A model generated the notes under the pieces. That model ran no database searches, had not been told where the DNA came from, and worked only from the letters and a program-made list of their open reading frames with translations. The position numbers and the translations under genes were made by a program. Shown here piece after piece: positions 43,467-52,485 of a stretch of 64,000 nt of DNA. The stretch is from the NCBI GenBank assembly GCA_041694635.1, contig JBDNHI010000202.1:186001-250000 (forward strand), read 5' to 3'. Source of the DNA: UBA969 sp041694635. Its GTDB lineage: Bacteria; Planctomycetota; Planctomycetia; Gemmatales; Gemmataceae. Numbering within the stretch: position 1 is the first letter of the stretch; each line of letters begins with the position of its first letter.

Positions 43467-44297
43467 ATGAAACTTGACAAAATAGGTGTTTGTAGTTGGT
43501 CGCTTCAAGTAAAGAGCATTACCGAATTAAATGACTTTACAAAAAAGCTAGGGATTGCATCGGTGCAGATCGCTTGCGGTGACCCTCACCACGCCTCTTG
43601 GGATGAGGGAGATTCAATGCCTGCCCAAGCAAAGGCAGCTAGTTTTCAAATAACGGGTGCAATGTTAGGGTTTCCTGGCGAAGATTATACCTCGCCCTTA
43701 ACCATAGAACAAACTGGAGGGTTTGGCGATCCCTCATTAAGACCAGAACGCCTTGAGCGATTTAAATGGGCGCTTAATCGAGTTCATCACCTTGGATTAA
43801 AGGATTTAATGTTGCACGCAGGTTTTATTCCACATTCTACTCACCCAGATAGAAAGAGTTTTTTGCAAACTATTGAAACTGTAAGTCAACTTGCTCTGGC
43901 TGATGGAATTAATGTTGCATTTGAAACGGGTCAGGAATCTGCAGAGCTTTTACTATGCACTTTAAAAGAATTGTCTGCTCCAAATTTGTTTGTCAATTTT
44001 GACCCTGCTAATATGTTATTGTATGATCAAGGTAACCCTGTTGAGGCTGTTGAAATTTTAGGTAAATTTATTCGTAGCGTTCATTTAAAAGATGCAAAGA
44101 GACCTAAGGTTAAGGGTGAGTGGGGTGAAGAAGTTGTTTTAGGGAATGGGCAAGTAAATATTCCTTTGTTCTTAAAAACTCTCGAAAAAATAGGCTTCAA
44201 TGGACCGATGTCTATTGAACGAGAAGTAGGCACTCAACAAGATAGGTTTAACGACATTTTACATTCTGTTCAATATTTGTATGGAATTGAAGATTAG
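43467..44297 (+). CDS. Sugar phosphate isomerase/epimerase (xylose-isomerase-like TIM barrel)
   Basis: The 276-residue protein has the AP-endonuclease-2/xylose-isomerase-like TIM-barrel pattern: KIGVCSWSLQVKS, VQIACGDPHH, DLMLHAGFIP, NVAFETGQE, LFVNFDPANMLLYDQG, IRSVHLKDAKRP, GNGQVNIPLFLKTL and GPMSIERE. Metal ligands Glu, Asp, His and Glu are in place. Such proteins isomerise or epimerise sugars such as inosose or hydroxypyruvate. They are common in planctomycetes, and the substrate is unknown. ATG 43467 has TTGGAG upstream; the longer frame is rejected. Confidence 0.87.
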   Translation: MKLDKIGVCSWSLQVKSITELNDFTKKLGIASVQIACGDPHHASWDEGDSMPAQAKAASFQITGAMLGFPGEDYTSPLTIEQTGGFGDPSLRPERLERFKWALNRVHHLGLKDLMLHAGFIPHSTHPDRKSFLQTIETVSQLALADGINVAFETGQESAELLLCTLKELSAPNLFVNFDPANMLLYDQGNPVEAVEILGKFIRSVHLKDAKRPKVKGEWGEEVVLGNGQVNIPLFLKTLEKIGFNGPMSIEREVGTQQDRFNDILHSVQYLYGIED

Positions 44298-44310
44298 TAA
44301 ATAAAAAGTA

Positions 44311-45297
44311 ATGGTAGTAATAAAAACAAATAATCTCAGTAAAAAGTTCAGGGTTTATGAGAAACCTGCGGGCTTAATGGGTTCTGTTAAAAGTTTTTTT
44401 AATAATCCTTACAAAGATATTCATGCTGTAGAAGACATTAATATTGAGATTGAAGAAGGAGAAATCGTTGGTTTCCTTGGGCCTAACGGCGCAGGTAAAA
44501 CCACAACTTTAAAAATGCTTTCTGGCTTATTATTTCCTTCCTCGGGAAGTGCTACAGTTTTAGGGTATGTTCCTTGGGAAAGGCCAATTGAATTTCGAAA
44601 AGCATTCTCGTTGGTAATGGGACAAAAAAGCCAGTTGTGGTGGGATCTTCCAGCCGCCGATTCTTTTGCTTTGCATAAAGAAATTTACTCCATCGAACCC
44701 GAGAAGTTTAAAAAAACCGTAGGTGAACTTACTGAGATTTTCGAAGTTGCAAAACTTCTTAATAAACCAGTTCGTGAACTTTCTTTGGGGGAAAGAATGA
44801 AGCTTGAATTGATTGCTTCATTACTCCACGATCCAAAATTATTGCTTTTAGATGAACCAACTATTGGTTTAGATGTAATGGCTCAATCTGCTATGCTGCG
44901 TTGTCTTTATGAATTTAATCAAACTCGAAAAATTACCATACTTCTTACCAGTCATTATATGCGAGATGTCGAAAGTCTTTGTTCCAGAATTTTAGTGATT
45001 TCGGGTGGAAAAATGGTATATGATGGCCAATTACAGGGGCTTAAAGACCAATTTGGTCGAGAAAAATTAATCAAAATTCAATTCAGTAAACAACCCCCTA
45101 CCCTTGTGTTTAATAACTATCCTTCTCTTAAAATAATTGGCAACATTGCTAGCCTTAGAGTCGAAAAATCAGACATCCCTTCCGTTCTTGGTATTGTTTC
45201 TCAATGTGATGAAGTTTTGGATATAAGCATTGAAGATCCACCAGTGGAAGAGGTGATTGAGAAATTGTTTATCAGCCACAAAGTTAAGCCTTTGTGA
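44311..45297 (+). CDS. ABC-2 transporter ATP-binding protein (COG4586 type)
   Basis: The 328-residue ATPase starts with LSKKFRVYEKPAGLMGSVKSFF, typical of the COG4586 group that has an N-terminal insertion, then Walker A (GFLGPNGAGKTTTL), GQKSQLWWDLP, the signature LSLGERMKLELI, Walker B (LLLLDEPTIGLD) and H-loop (LTSHYMRDVE). It forms one exporter with the two following permeases. Substrate unknown; related trios are annotated only as uncharacterised ABC-2 systems. Confidence 0.92.
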   Translation: MVVIKTNNLSKKFRVYEKPAGLMGSVKSFFNNPYKDIHAVEDINIEIEEGEIVGFLGPNGAGKTTTLKMLSGLLFPSSGSATVLGYVPWERPIEFRKAFSLVMGQKSQLWWDLPAADSFALHKEIYSIEPEKFKKTVGELTEIFEVAKLLNKPVRELSLGERMKLELIASLLHDPKLLLLDEPTIGLDVMAQSAMLRCLYEFNQTRKITILLTSHYMRDVESLCSRILVISGGKMVYDGQLQGLKDQFGREKLIKIQFSKQPPTLVFNNYPSLKIIGNIASLRVEKSDIPSVLGIVSQCDEVLDISIEDPPVEEVIEKLFISHKVKPL

Positions 45298-45326
45298 AAA
45301 TTTTATAATTAAACGGGAATGATCAT

Positions 45327-46133
45327 TTGAATAAGTATTGGAATATTTGCAAACTTTCACTTAAAGAAAGGCTTACCTATCGGGGAGATTTTCTCTTAAG
45401 TAGTTTTTTGCGGTTTTTGCCAATGGTTACTTCTATACTTTTGTGGAAGTCGGTCTACAGTTCTTCCCAGCAAGAGACTTTATCAAGTTTTTCTTTCAAA
45501 CAGGTGATAGCATACCTGCTTCTGGTTCATGTAAGCAGAATGTTTTCGAGTATGCCGGGGCTAGCTACTAGTCTTGCAAGAGATATCCGAGAGGGAAGTA
45601 TAAAGAAATATCTTTTGCAACCCATTGATTTAATTGGTTACCTAGTGAGTTATCGTTTGGCTCATAAAATAGCATATATTTCAACTTCGCTTACTCCTTA
45701 TATTATTTTATTTATTTCCTGTGCTAGTTTTTTTGATACTTTTCCCACTGGAATTGGTTGGGTGTATTTTTTTCTTTCATTAGTTTTAAGTTTTGTGATT
45801 GGTTTTTATTTTGAAGTTTGTCTTGGTATGCTTAGCTTTTGGATTTTAGAAGTTACGTCTCTGCTTTATGTGGTAACAACGCTTAGTTTTTTTCTTTCAG
45901 GACATCTTATTCCTCTAGATTTATTAGATTCTACTGGTTGGCTTGATGTGTTAAAGAATCTACCATTTGCTTACTTAGCTTATTTCCCTGCAGCTATTTT
46001 CCTGCAAAAAGTAACGGATGAAGAATTATTGTTAAGGCTATCAATTGGTATACTTTGGGCCATTTTCTTCTTTATTCTTTCAAGGGTTATTCTTTACTTT
46101 GGATTGCGCAAATACAGCGCTTATGGGGCCTAA
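45327..46133 (+). CDS. ABC-2 permease subunit (COG4587 type)
   Basis: The 268-residue protein has six membrane helices and the N-terminal pattern NICKLSLKERLTYRGDFLLSSFLRFLPM seen in this permease family. Later motifs such as REGSIKKYLLQPIDLIGY sit in the cytoplasmic loop. The start is TTG, since no in-frame ATG precedes the conserved N-terminus. It lies 29 nt after the ATPase and pairs with the next gene to make the membrane channel. Confidence 0.88.
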   Translation: MNKYWNICKLSLKERLTYRGDFLLSSFLRFLPMVTSILLWKSVYSSSQQETLSSFSFKQVIAYLLLVHVSRMFSSMPGLATSLARDIREGSIKKYLLQPIDLIGYLVSYRLAHKIAYISTSLTPYIILFISCASFFDTFPTGIGWVYFFLSLVLSFVIGFYFEVCLGMLSFWILEVTSLLYVVTTLSFFLSGHLIPLDLLDSTGWLDVLKNLPFAYLAYFPAAIFLQKVTDEELLLRLSIGILWAIFFFILSRVILYFGLRKYSAYGA

Positions 46134-46140
46134 TAAAATT

Positions 46141-46941
46141 ATGCTAAGGCACCTTCGGCTTTTGTTATCTTTTGCAAAAGTCAGCTTGCTTGGAGAGTTG
46201 GCATTTAGAAGCAATTTTCTGTTGAAAGTTCTTGTAGAACTTATTTGGTTAGGAATTTTGTTAACATTTTTTAAAACTATTTTTGCTAAAAGTTCTAATG
46301 TGGCAGGTTGGAATGAGCAGGAATATTTATTTTTTGTTGGCTCTTATTATGCTTTAGAGGGGTTTGTAGAAACATTTTTTTTAGAAAATTGTATTGAATT
46401 TTCTGAATTAGTACGATCAGGCAACCTTGATTTTTGTCTCTTAAAACCAATAGACCCTCAGTTTTTTATCACCTTAAGAAAAGTTGATTGGTCTACCGCA
46501 CCAAAAATTCTATTGGGTTTTTTTATGCTTGCTTATTCTCTTACAGAAATTAATAAACCTTTTGAATTATGGAAAATTCCTGTTTTTGCAGGGCTCTTTC
46601 TCTCTGGTTGTTCTTTGGCCTACAGTTTTCTTCTTTGTCTTACTTCTCTTTCTGTTTGGATGGTGCGAAATCAAAGTTTAATGGAAGTATGGTGGTTGTT
46701 TACGAATTTGATGCGATATCCAAGACAAATTTATGATACCCCTTGGGCTCTTCCTATTAGGATGGTATTCGGATTTATTATTCCTGCTTTGCTTGCTGTA
46801 AGTATCCCTGCGGAATTTGCAGTAAAACAGGTAGAATTTGGTATGTTATTTTTTTTAGTTATAGCTTCTGTTTTCTTTTTTAAAATAAGCCGAATGTTTT
46901 TCAACTATTCATTAAAACATTATAGAAGTGCTAGCAGTTAA
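46141..46941 (+). CDS. ABC-2 permease subunit (COG3694 type)
   Basis: The roughly 266-residue protein has six membrane helices and family features LRLLLSFAKVSLLGELAFRSNFLL, NCIEFSELVRSGNLDFCLLKPIDPQF and NLMRYPRQIYDTPW. ATG 46141 or ATG 46123 is the start; the second overlaps the preceding gene by 11 nt. The frame is open further upstream, but that part overlaps the previous permease. The ATPase, COG4587 and COG3694 order is the usual trio arrangement. Confidence 0.88.
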   Translation: MLRHLRLLLSFAKVSLLGELAFRSNFLLKVLVELIWLGILLTFFKTIFAKSSNVAGWNEQEYLFFVGSYYALEGFVETFFLENCIEFSELVRSGNLDFCLLKPIDPQFFITLRKVDWSTAPKILLGFFMLAYSLTEINKPFELWKIPVFAGLFLSGCSLAYSFLLCLTSLSVWMVRNQSLMEVWWLFTNLMRYPRQIYDTPWALPIRMVFGFIIPALLAVSIPAEFAVKQVEFGMLFFLVIASVFFFKISRMFFNYSLKHYRSASS

Positions 46942-46951
46942 AAGTTAAGTG

Positions 46952-47257
46952 TTATTTAATACCGTTCAGAATGACAGAATCCCAATGCAGAATGTATTTA
47001 CAATTACCAATCGTTAGCTCATCACCAGGTCCAATAGAACCTTCTTGGACTTTTTTCCCATTGATAGTTATGCCGTTGGTGCTGCCTAGATCTCTAATAA
47101 GGGCTTTATCTTTGAGAAGAATAATGCAGCAATGTTTACGTGAAATTTTCTGAGATTCGATTTGAACATCACATTCTGAGTGCCTACCTAACAAAACAAT
47201 CGGTTTGTTTAAAACAATACTCGGACCTTCAGAAATTGCCACAAGTTGTGCTGTCAT
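46952..47257 (-). CDS. Small FHA-domain protein
   Basis: The 101-residue protein is a single forkhead-associated domain: VLLGRHSECDVQIESQKISRKHC with the phosphothreonine-binding Arg, Ser and His, followed by IRDLGSTNGITINGKKV. It has no other domain and no export signal. It would bind Thr-phosphorylated partners of Ser/Thr kinases, which are abundant in planctomycetes. It is convergent with the permease gene (10 nt) and downstream of carB on the minus strand with a 90-nt gap. Confidence 0.88.
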   Translation of the reverse strand: MTAQLVAISEGPSIVLNKPIVLLGRHSECDVQIESQKISRKHCCIILLKDKALIRDLGSTNGITINGKKVQEGSIGPGDELTIGNCKYILHWDSVILNGIK

Positions 47258-47347
47258 AAAATGGAACCAAAAGTTAAATTATTAATTTATTATACCACCT
47301 AAAATGGAAGTTGATATAAAAAGTTTGTTTTGTGAACAAATGATCAC

Positions 47348-50300
47348 TTAATATCTGTCTTGAAGAGCTGAAACCGTGAAATCTTTGTCCCTAAGGGCGG
47401 CACAGGCTTCCACCGCTGCTTGGGCTGCCGCCATAGTTGTGATGCAAGTAACACCGTGGGAAACCGCTGCGGCCCTAATTTTTCCTTCATCTGTACGAGA
47501 CCCCCTGCCAACCGGAGTATTAATAATTAAGGCTATTTGCCCGTTCTTCATCAGATCGATCAAATTTGGTCTGCCTTCTTGCAATTTGGGTATTTCTTCA
47601 ACAGGCAAGTTTACTTTTTTTAAGACCGCAGCGGTACCGCGTGTTGCAACTAAATGGTACCCCAAGCGGTGCAGTTTTTTTGCAATGAAAGAAATGTCAC
47701 TTTTATCTCGATCAGAAACGGATAGAAAAACTTTTCCTTTTAAAGGGATTGCACTGCTTGCGGCAAGTTGGCTTTTTGCGAATGCCATAGGAAAAGTGTC
47801 GTCAATTCCCATAACTTCACCCGTAGACCGCATTTCTGGGCCAAGGATAATGTCAACCCCCGGGAATTTATTAAAGGGAAAAACACTTTCCTTTACTGAA
47901 TAATGCAATGGGGTTATTTCTTCGGTAAAGTTTAATTCCGCCAGCTTTTTCCCAACCATCACTAAGGATGCAATTTTAGCTATTGGTTTTCCAATAGCTT
48001 TTGAAACAAAGGGAACGGTTCGGCTGGCGCGGGGGTTTACCTCTAAAACATAAATTTCAACAGGAAGATTTTCATCGTTGTTAGTATTAGGAACAAGTTT
48101 TGCTAAACAGTCTGAATCTTCTGAATGGTCAATTTTTAAGCCCGTAATAGCAAATTGCACATTCATCAAGCCGCGTACATTTAATTCTTTCGCCATTGCC
48201 TTAGTTTGTCTTTTAATTTCATCGATAACATAAATCGGTAAACTATGTGGCGGTAAAACGCAGGCAGAATCACCAGAATGAATACCTGCTTCTTCAATGT
48301 GCTGCATAACTCCAGCAACAACGGAAGACTCGCCATCCGATACGCAATCAACATCTGCTTCAATAGCTGATTCAAGGAATTTGTCTAGAAGAATGGGTTT
48401 TCCTGGTGAAACATCCATTGCTTTGGAAACATATCGAACTAAAGAAGATTCATCATAAACAATTTCCATTCCACGCCCGCCAAGTACATAACTTGGTCGG
48501 ACTAAAATGGGGAATCCAACGCGCCTTGCAACATGAATAGCATCCTGAGTATTAAGTGCGATTCCATTTGGTGGTTGTTTAAGTTCAAGTTTGTTTACGA
48601 GGGTTTGAAATCTTTCGCGGTCTTCAGCGATATCGATGCTTTCAACGCTGGTGCCAATAATTGTTGCCCCTGCAGTTTCAAGTGCTTTTGCAAGGTTCAG
48701 AGGTGTTTGGCCGCCAAATTGCACGATGATCCCTTTTGGGTTCATTTTATCGCAAACATTAAGTACATCTTCGGCTGTTAAGGGTTCAAAAAACAAATGA
48801 TCACTTGTATCGTAATCGGTAGAGACTGTTTCGGGATTGGAATTAACCATAATGGTTTCATAGCCTGCTTTTCTTAATGCAAAAGCAGCATGACAACAAC
48901 AATAATCAAACTCGATACCCTGCCCGATTCGGTTAGGCCCACCGCCTAAAATCATAATTCGTTCTTTAGTACCCGCAGTTATGGTTTCATCTTCGAAATA
49001 AGATTCCCCTGTAAGGGCATTAGTCACGGAAGATTCATAGGCTGAATAGTAATATGGTGTGTAAGCCTCAAACTCGGCAGCACAAGTGTCAACTCTTTTA
49101 AAAACAGGAATAACGCCCAAAGCTTTTCTAGCTCTGCGAATTTCCATTTCACTTGTAACCCAGATGCAGGCAAGTTGCCTATCAGAGAAACCGTGTTGTT
49201 TGGCTTCTAGCATTGTTGCAAAAGAAACAGTCGTGACATCTTTGAAGTGACGAAGTTTTTTTTCCTGAAGGATGATATCAAGCATTTGGTTGAGAAACCA
49301 AGGGTCAATTTTTGTTCGTTCGTGAATTTCTTCAATGGCCATACCATCTAAAAATGCATAGCGCAAAAACCAAATTCTTTCGGAATTAGGAGTTGCGATT
49401 TTGGCAACAATTTCTTCTCTTGAAGGTTGATTCTCGCTTCCCCATAAATCAGCCCTGTCACAACCAAGGCCAAAGCTCCCAGTTTCTAAACCCCGTAGAG
49501 CTTTTTGCAGTGACTCTTTAAAAGTTCTTCCAATCGCCATCGTCTCGCCTACCGATTTCATTTGAGTGGTAAGGGTAGTGTTGGCATCAGGGAATTTTTC
49601 AAAAGCCCAGCGTGGAATCTTCGTTACGACATAATCAATCGTTGGTTCAAAACAAGCCGGAGTTTCACGAGTAATATCATTTTGTAATTCATCAAGACGA
49701 TAACCAACCGCAAGTTTCGCTGCAATTTTAGCAATTGGAAATCCCGTGGCTTTAGAAGCCAAGGCAGAAGACCTTGAAACCCGCGGGTTCATCTCAATTG
49801 CAACCATATCACCATTGGATGGATTAATGCCATATTGTATATTACTTCCTCCAGTATCTACTCCAATTTCGCGAATAATAGCTAAGGCCGAGTCTCGCAT
49901 TCGTTGGTATTCTTTATCAGTCAAGGTTTGAGCAGGCGCCACTGTAATACTATCGCCAGTATGAACCCCCATAGGGTCAAAGTTTTCGATACTACAAATT
50001 ATGACAACATTATCAGCACAATCCCGCATAACTTCTAGTTCGTATTCTTTCCAACCAATGACCGATTCTTCGATTAGAACTTCGCCAACAGGGCTAAGTT
50101 CAAGCCCGCGAGTGATAAGTTCGTTAAATTCTTCTTTGTTGTAAGCGATTCCCCCACCTGTACCACCCATAGTGAAACTAGGTCTTAAAACGCAAGGCAA
50201 CCCAACAGAGTCACGGATTTCTAAAGCTTGGGCCAGATTTTGTGCAACCCCGCTAAAAGGAACTTTTACGCCAATCTTGATCATTGCGGCTTTAAACTTT

Positions 50301-50689
50301 TGGCGATCTTCGGCTTTTTCAATTGCCTCGGGGCGAGCACCAATCATTTCAACGTTATATTTTTTTAAAACCCCTTGCTTATGCAAATCCATAGCGGCAT
50401 TTAATGCGGTTTGCCCACCTAATGTGGGTAAAATAGCATCTGGGCGTTCTTTAGCTATTATTTTTTCTATTATTTCCCATTTTATCGGCTCAATATAAGT
50501 TCTATCCGCGATTTCTGGATCGGTCATAATAGTTGCAGGGTTCGAATTCACGAGGATAACTTCGTATCCCTCTTCGCGAAGCGCCTTGCAGGCTTGGGTG
50601 CCGCTGTAATCAAATTCACAAGCTTGGCCGATAATAATTGGTCCCGAACCGATGAGAAGTATTTTCTTCAGATCTGTTCTTTTTGGCAT
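47348..50689 (-). CDS. carB: Carbamoyl-phosphate synthase large subunit
   Basis: CarB makes carbamoyl phosphate for pyrimidine and arginine synthesis, with CarA supplying ammonia. The 1113-residue protein shows the duplicated structure: first half with GSGPIIIGQACEFDYSGTQA, PTLGGQTALN, PSFTMGGTGGG and NPRVSRSSALASKATG; oligomerisation domain; second half with GGGPNRIGQGIEFDYCCCH, VSTDYDTSDHLFFEPL, PSYVLGGRGM and NPRASRTVPFVSKA; and the C-terminal MGS-like allosteric domain. Length is slightly above the usual 1060-1080. It is monocistronic here; carA is not in the window. Confidence 0.95.
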   Translation of the reverse strand: MPKRTDLKKILLIGSGPIIIGQACEFDYSGTQACKALREEGYEVILVNSNPATIMTDPEIADRTYIEPIKWEIIEKIIAKERPDAILPTLGGQTALNAAMDLHKQGVLKKYNVEMIGARPEAIEKAEDRQKFKAAMIKIGVKVPFSGVAQNLAQALEIRDSVGLPCVLRPSFTMGGTGGGIAYNKEEFNELITRGLELSPVGEVLIEESVIGWKEYELEVMRDCADNVVIICSIENFDPMGVHTGDSITVAPAQTLTDKEYQRMRDSALAIIREIGVDTGGSNIQYGINPSNGDMVAIEMNPRVSRSSALASKATGFPIAKIAAKLAVGYRLDELQNDITRETPACFEPTIDYVVTKIPRWAFEKFPDANTTLTTQMKSVGETMAIGRTFKESLQKALRGLETGSFGLGCDRADLWGSENQPSREEIVAKIATPNSERIWFLRYAFLDGMAIEEIHERTKIDPWFLNQMLDIILQEKKLRHFKDVTTVSFATMLEAKQHGFSDRQLACIWVTSEMEIRRARKALGVIPVFKRVDTCAAEFEAYTPYYYSAYESSVTNALTGESYFEDETITAGTKERIMILGGGPNRIGQGIEFDYCCCHAAFALRKAGYETIMVNSNPETVSTDYDTSDHLFFEPLTAEDVLNVCDKMNPKGIIVQFGGQTPLNLAKALETAGATIIGTSVESIDIAEDRERFQTLVNKLELKQPPNGIALNTQDAIHVARRVGFPILVRPSYVLGGRGMEIVYDESSLVRYVSKAMDVSPGKPILLDKFLESAIEADVDCVSDGESSVVAGVMQHIEEAGIHSGDSACVLPPHSLPIYVIDEIKRQTKAMAKELNVRGLMNVQFAITGLKIDHSEDSDCLAKLVPNTNNDENLPVEIYVLEVNPRASRTVPFVSKAIGKPIAKIASLVMVGKKLAELNFTEEITPLHYSVKESVFPFNKFPGVDIILGPEMRSTGEVMGIDDTFPMAFAKSQLAASSAIPLKGKVFLSVSDRDKSDISFIAKKLHRLGYHLVATRGTAAVLKKVNLPVEEIPKLQEGRPNLIDLMKNGQIALIINTPVGRGSRTDEGKIRAAAVSHGVTCITTMAAAQAAVEACAALRDKDFTVSALQDRY

Positions 50690-50872
50690 AATTCGTTCGC
50701 TACCTTATAAACCTAGTTGGTTAAATTAAAACCTTGAATATGCACCACATTGAGTATTATAAAATAAACAATCTATGCAATCAAACATCTTAGTCGTATA
50801 GGGGTTGTTTCCAAGATATTTTACTGAAATATTATAATATCATTTACCTAGGTTAAAACTTTTGGAAATTTA

Positions 50873-52012
50873 ATGGCCAAAGAATTGTTTGAAAAGCTCG
50901 TGTTTAATGGGTTTGGTCCTAGCAAAGTTTTACCTGATGGGGGTAACTTTTCTGAGGGAAAAATCCATAAAAATGGTCCAGGTAGTCTTAGGCATCAAGT
51001 TAAAGTTCTCGTTCCCAAAGAACCTGGAATTTATGGAATCATTGACCAATCTGGCATTCTTATTTATGTGGGGAAAGCTAAAAATCTCAGAAAAAGATTG
51101 CAAACCTACTTTCTCAAAAAAAGATCCAAAGAAAAAAGATTGATCAGAAAAGCTTTTTTTATTTGTTGGCAAGTTTGTCCCACCGAATTTCACGCTCTGC
51201 TTAGAGAAATTGAAGCTATTAACTTATTTCTTCCTAGTGCCAATGTTTTGGGCGTTGCGCATAGATTAAGGCCTGTTTATCTAGTCCTTACCTCTAACGA
51301 GGCACCTTCCCTTAAATTGCTAAAAAAAATCCCCACTAAGTATTTACAGGTTTTTGGCCCTTTTAATGGAACAAAAACTGTTTCTAAAGCCATCTCTATT
51401 TTAAATGAAACTTTAGGTCTTAGAGATTGTTCCGAAAAAACTTCTATTTTTTATTCAAATAAAAAAACAATCTTGGATCTTTTACCTAAGTTCGGCTGTT
51501 TGCGTTACGAAATTGGTAATTGTTTAGGGCCTTGTGCAGGTGGATGTTCCACCGCAAAATACACCAAAAAAGTTTCCGAATTAAAGAAATTCCTTGCGGG
51601 TGACACTCAACCTGTTTTTGACCAACTACATCAAAATATGCAAATATTTGCATCTAACCTGCAATTTGAACTTGCAGAAGTGGTAAAACAAAAAATCCAA
51701 ACGCTTCAAATATTTGAACAAATCCTGCAAAGGGCTAAACAGTTAGCAAAACTGAACTTTTTGTACTGGCAAGAAATTAATGAAAATCAATTTATAATCA
51801 ATGTTATTCAAGAAGGTTTACTGGTCTCCGTAGAAATGATGCAACCTTTTGACCCTAAAAAACCGCTAAAGGAATCATTTATCGCAAAAATCAAAAATAA
51901 AATAAATTGTCGAACCAATGTTCCTTGGGACACTTTTCAGAAATTATTGATTCAGCGATGGTTTAAAAAAATGAAAAATGAACTTGAAAATACAATTAAA
52001 TTTGCAGAATGA
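50873..52012 (+). CDS. UvrC-like GIY-YIG protein lacking the C-terminal nuclease half
   Basis: The 379-residue protein has a UvrC-type GIY-YIG domain (about 50-135): PGIYGIIDQSGILIYVGKAKNLRKRLQTYF with catalytic Tyr and Arg, and FHALLREIEAI with the metal-binding Glu. Next come the UvrC cysteine region (RDCSEK...CLRYEIGNCLGPCAGGC) and a UVR helix pair (FELAEVVKQKI). The RNase-H-like nuclease and HhH domains of full UvrC (about 610 residues) are absent, and I see no remnant of them downstream. It could make only the 3' incision, like E. coli Cho, or have another role. A full UvrC may exist elsewhere. Confidence 0.85.
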   Translation: MAKELFEKLVFNGFGPSKVLPDGGNFSEGKIHKNGPGSLRHQVKVLVPKEPGIYGIIDQSGILIYVGKAKNLRKRLQTYFLKKRSKEKRLIRKAFFICWQVCPTEFHALLREIEAINLFLPSANVLGVAHRLRPVYLVLTSNEAPSLKLLKKIPTKYLQVFGPFNGTKTVSKAISILNETLGLRDCSEKTSIFYSNKKTILDLLPKFGCLRYEIGNCLGPCAGGCSTAKYTKKVSELKKFLAGDTQPVFDQLHQNMQIFASNLQFELAEVVKQKIQTLQIFEQILQRAKQLAKLNFLYWQEINENQFIINVIQEGLLVSVEMMQPFDPKKPLKESFIAKIKNKINCRTNVPWDTFQKLLIQRWFKKMKNELENTIKFAE

Positions 52013-52134
52013 GATTTTCAGGCGTTAAACTTTACCTATCTTCTCTTGCTCGTCTTTTGGTCTTGATTATTATTTCTTCCTCGTTATTACCATTTCCTTA
52101 TTAGCGCTGTTCAGTCTATCCACAGGAAATGGTT

Positions 52135-52368
52135 ATGAGAAAATTTATTTTTGGTTTAATTTGTGGTCCGATATTGGCTTTATTGATGTTCGGTTGTGCT
52201 CACAACCGTGACCGTGATTATCCACCGCCAAACTATTATCAGCAACAACCGAACAATTATTGTGTTCCACCTCAGCATCAGCCATGTGCACCTGTGCAGG
52301 GTGCCTCTTACAGTCCAAATACTCAAGGAAATTGGGCCCAGCCTAAAGTTAATTGTGCTTGCCCTTAA
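52135..52368 (+). CDS. Small Pro/Gln/Asn-rich lipoprotein-like protein
   Basis: The 77-residue protein has a signal with a lipobox-like end (ILALLMFGC; MFGC is atypical but Gly-Cys is kept), followed by a short disordered tail rich in Pro, Gln, Asn and Tyr with four more cysteines, two of them in the final CACP. ATG 52135 is preferred over 52129 because AGGA lies 7 nt upstream. Likely an outer-envelope lipoprotein of unknown function. Confidence 0.6.
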   Translation: MRKFIFGLICGPILALLMFGCAHNRDRDYPPPNYYQQQPNNYCVPPQHQPCAPVQGASYSPNTQGNWAQPKVNCACP

Positions 52369-52485
52369 GGGTTTAAAACGGTAGCTAAGAATTTTACACC
52401 AACAATTAATAAACAATTGGCTAATTGCGAGTTGTTTGTTATTATTTACTCGTATAGGAATTCGTCTAAAAGAAAGGATGTTCTG

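Noticed and set aside
47318..47340. Possible minus-strand terminator after carB (TTTGTT/AACAAA stem with short U-tract)
   Set aside because: Only six A/T-rich base pairs and five T residues; too weak to list as a feature.
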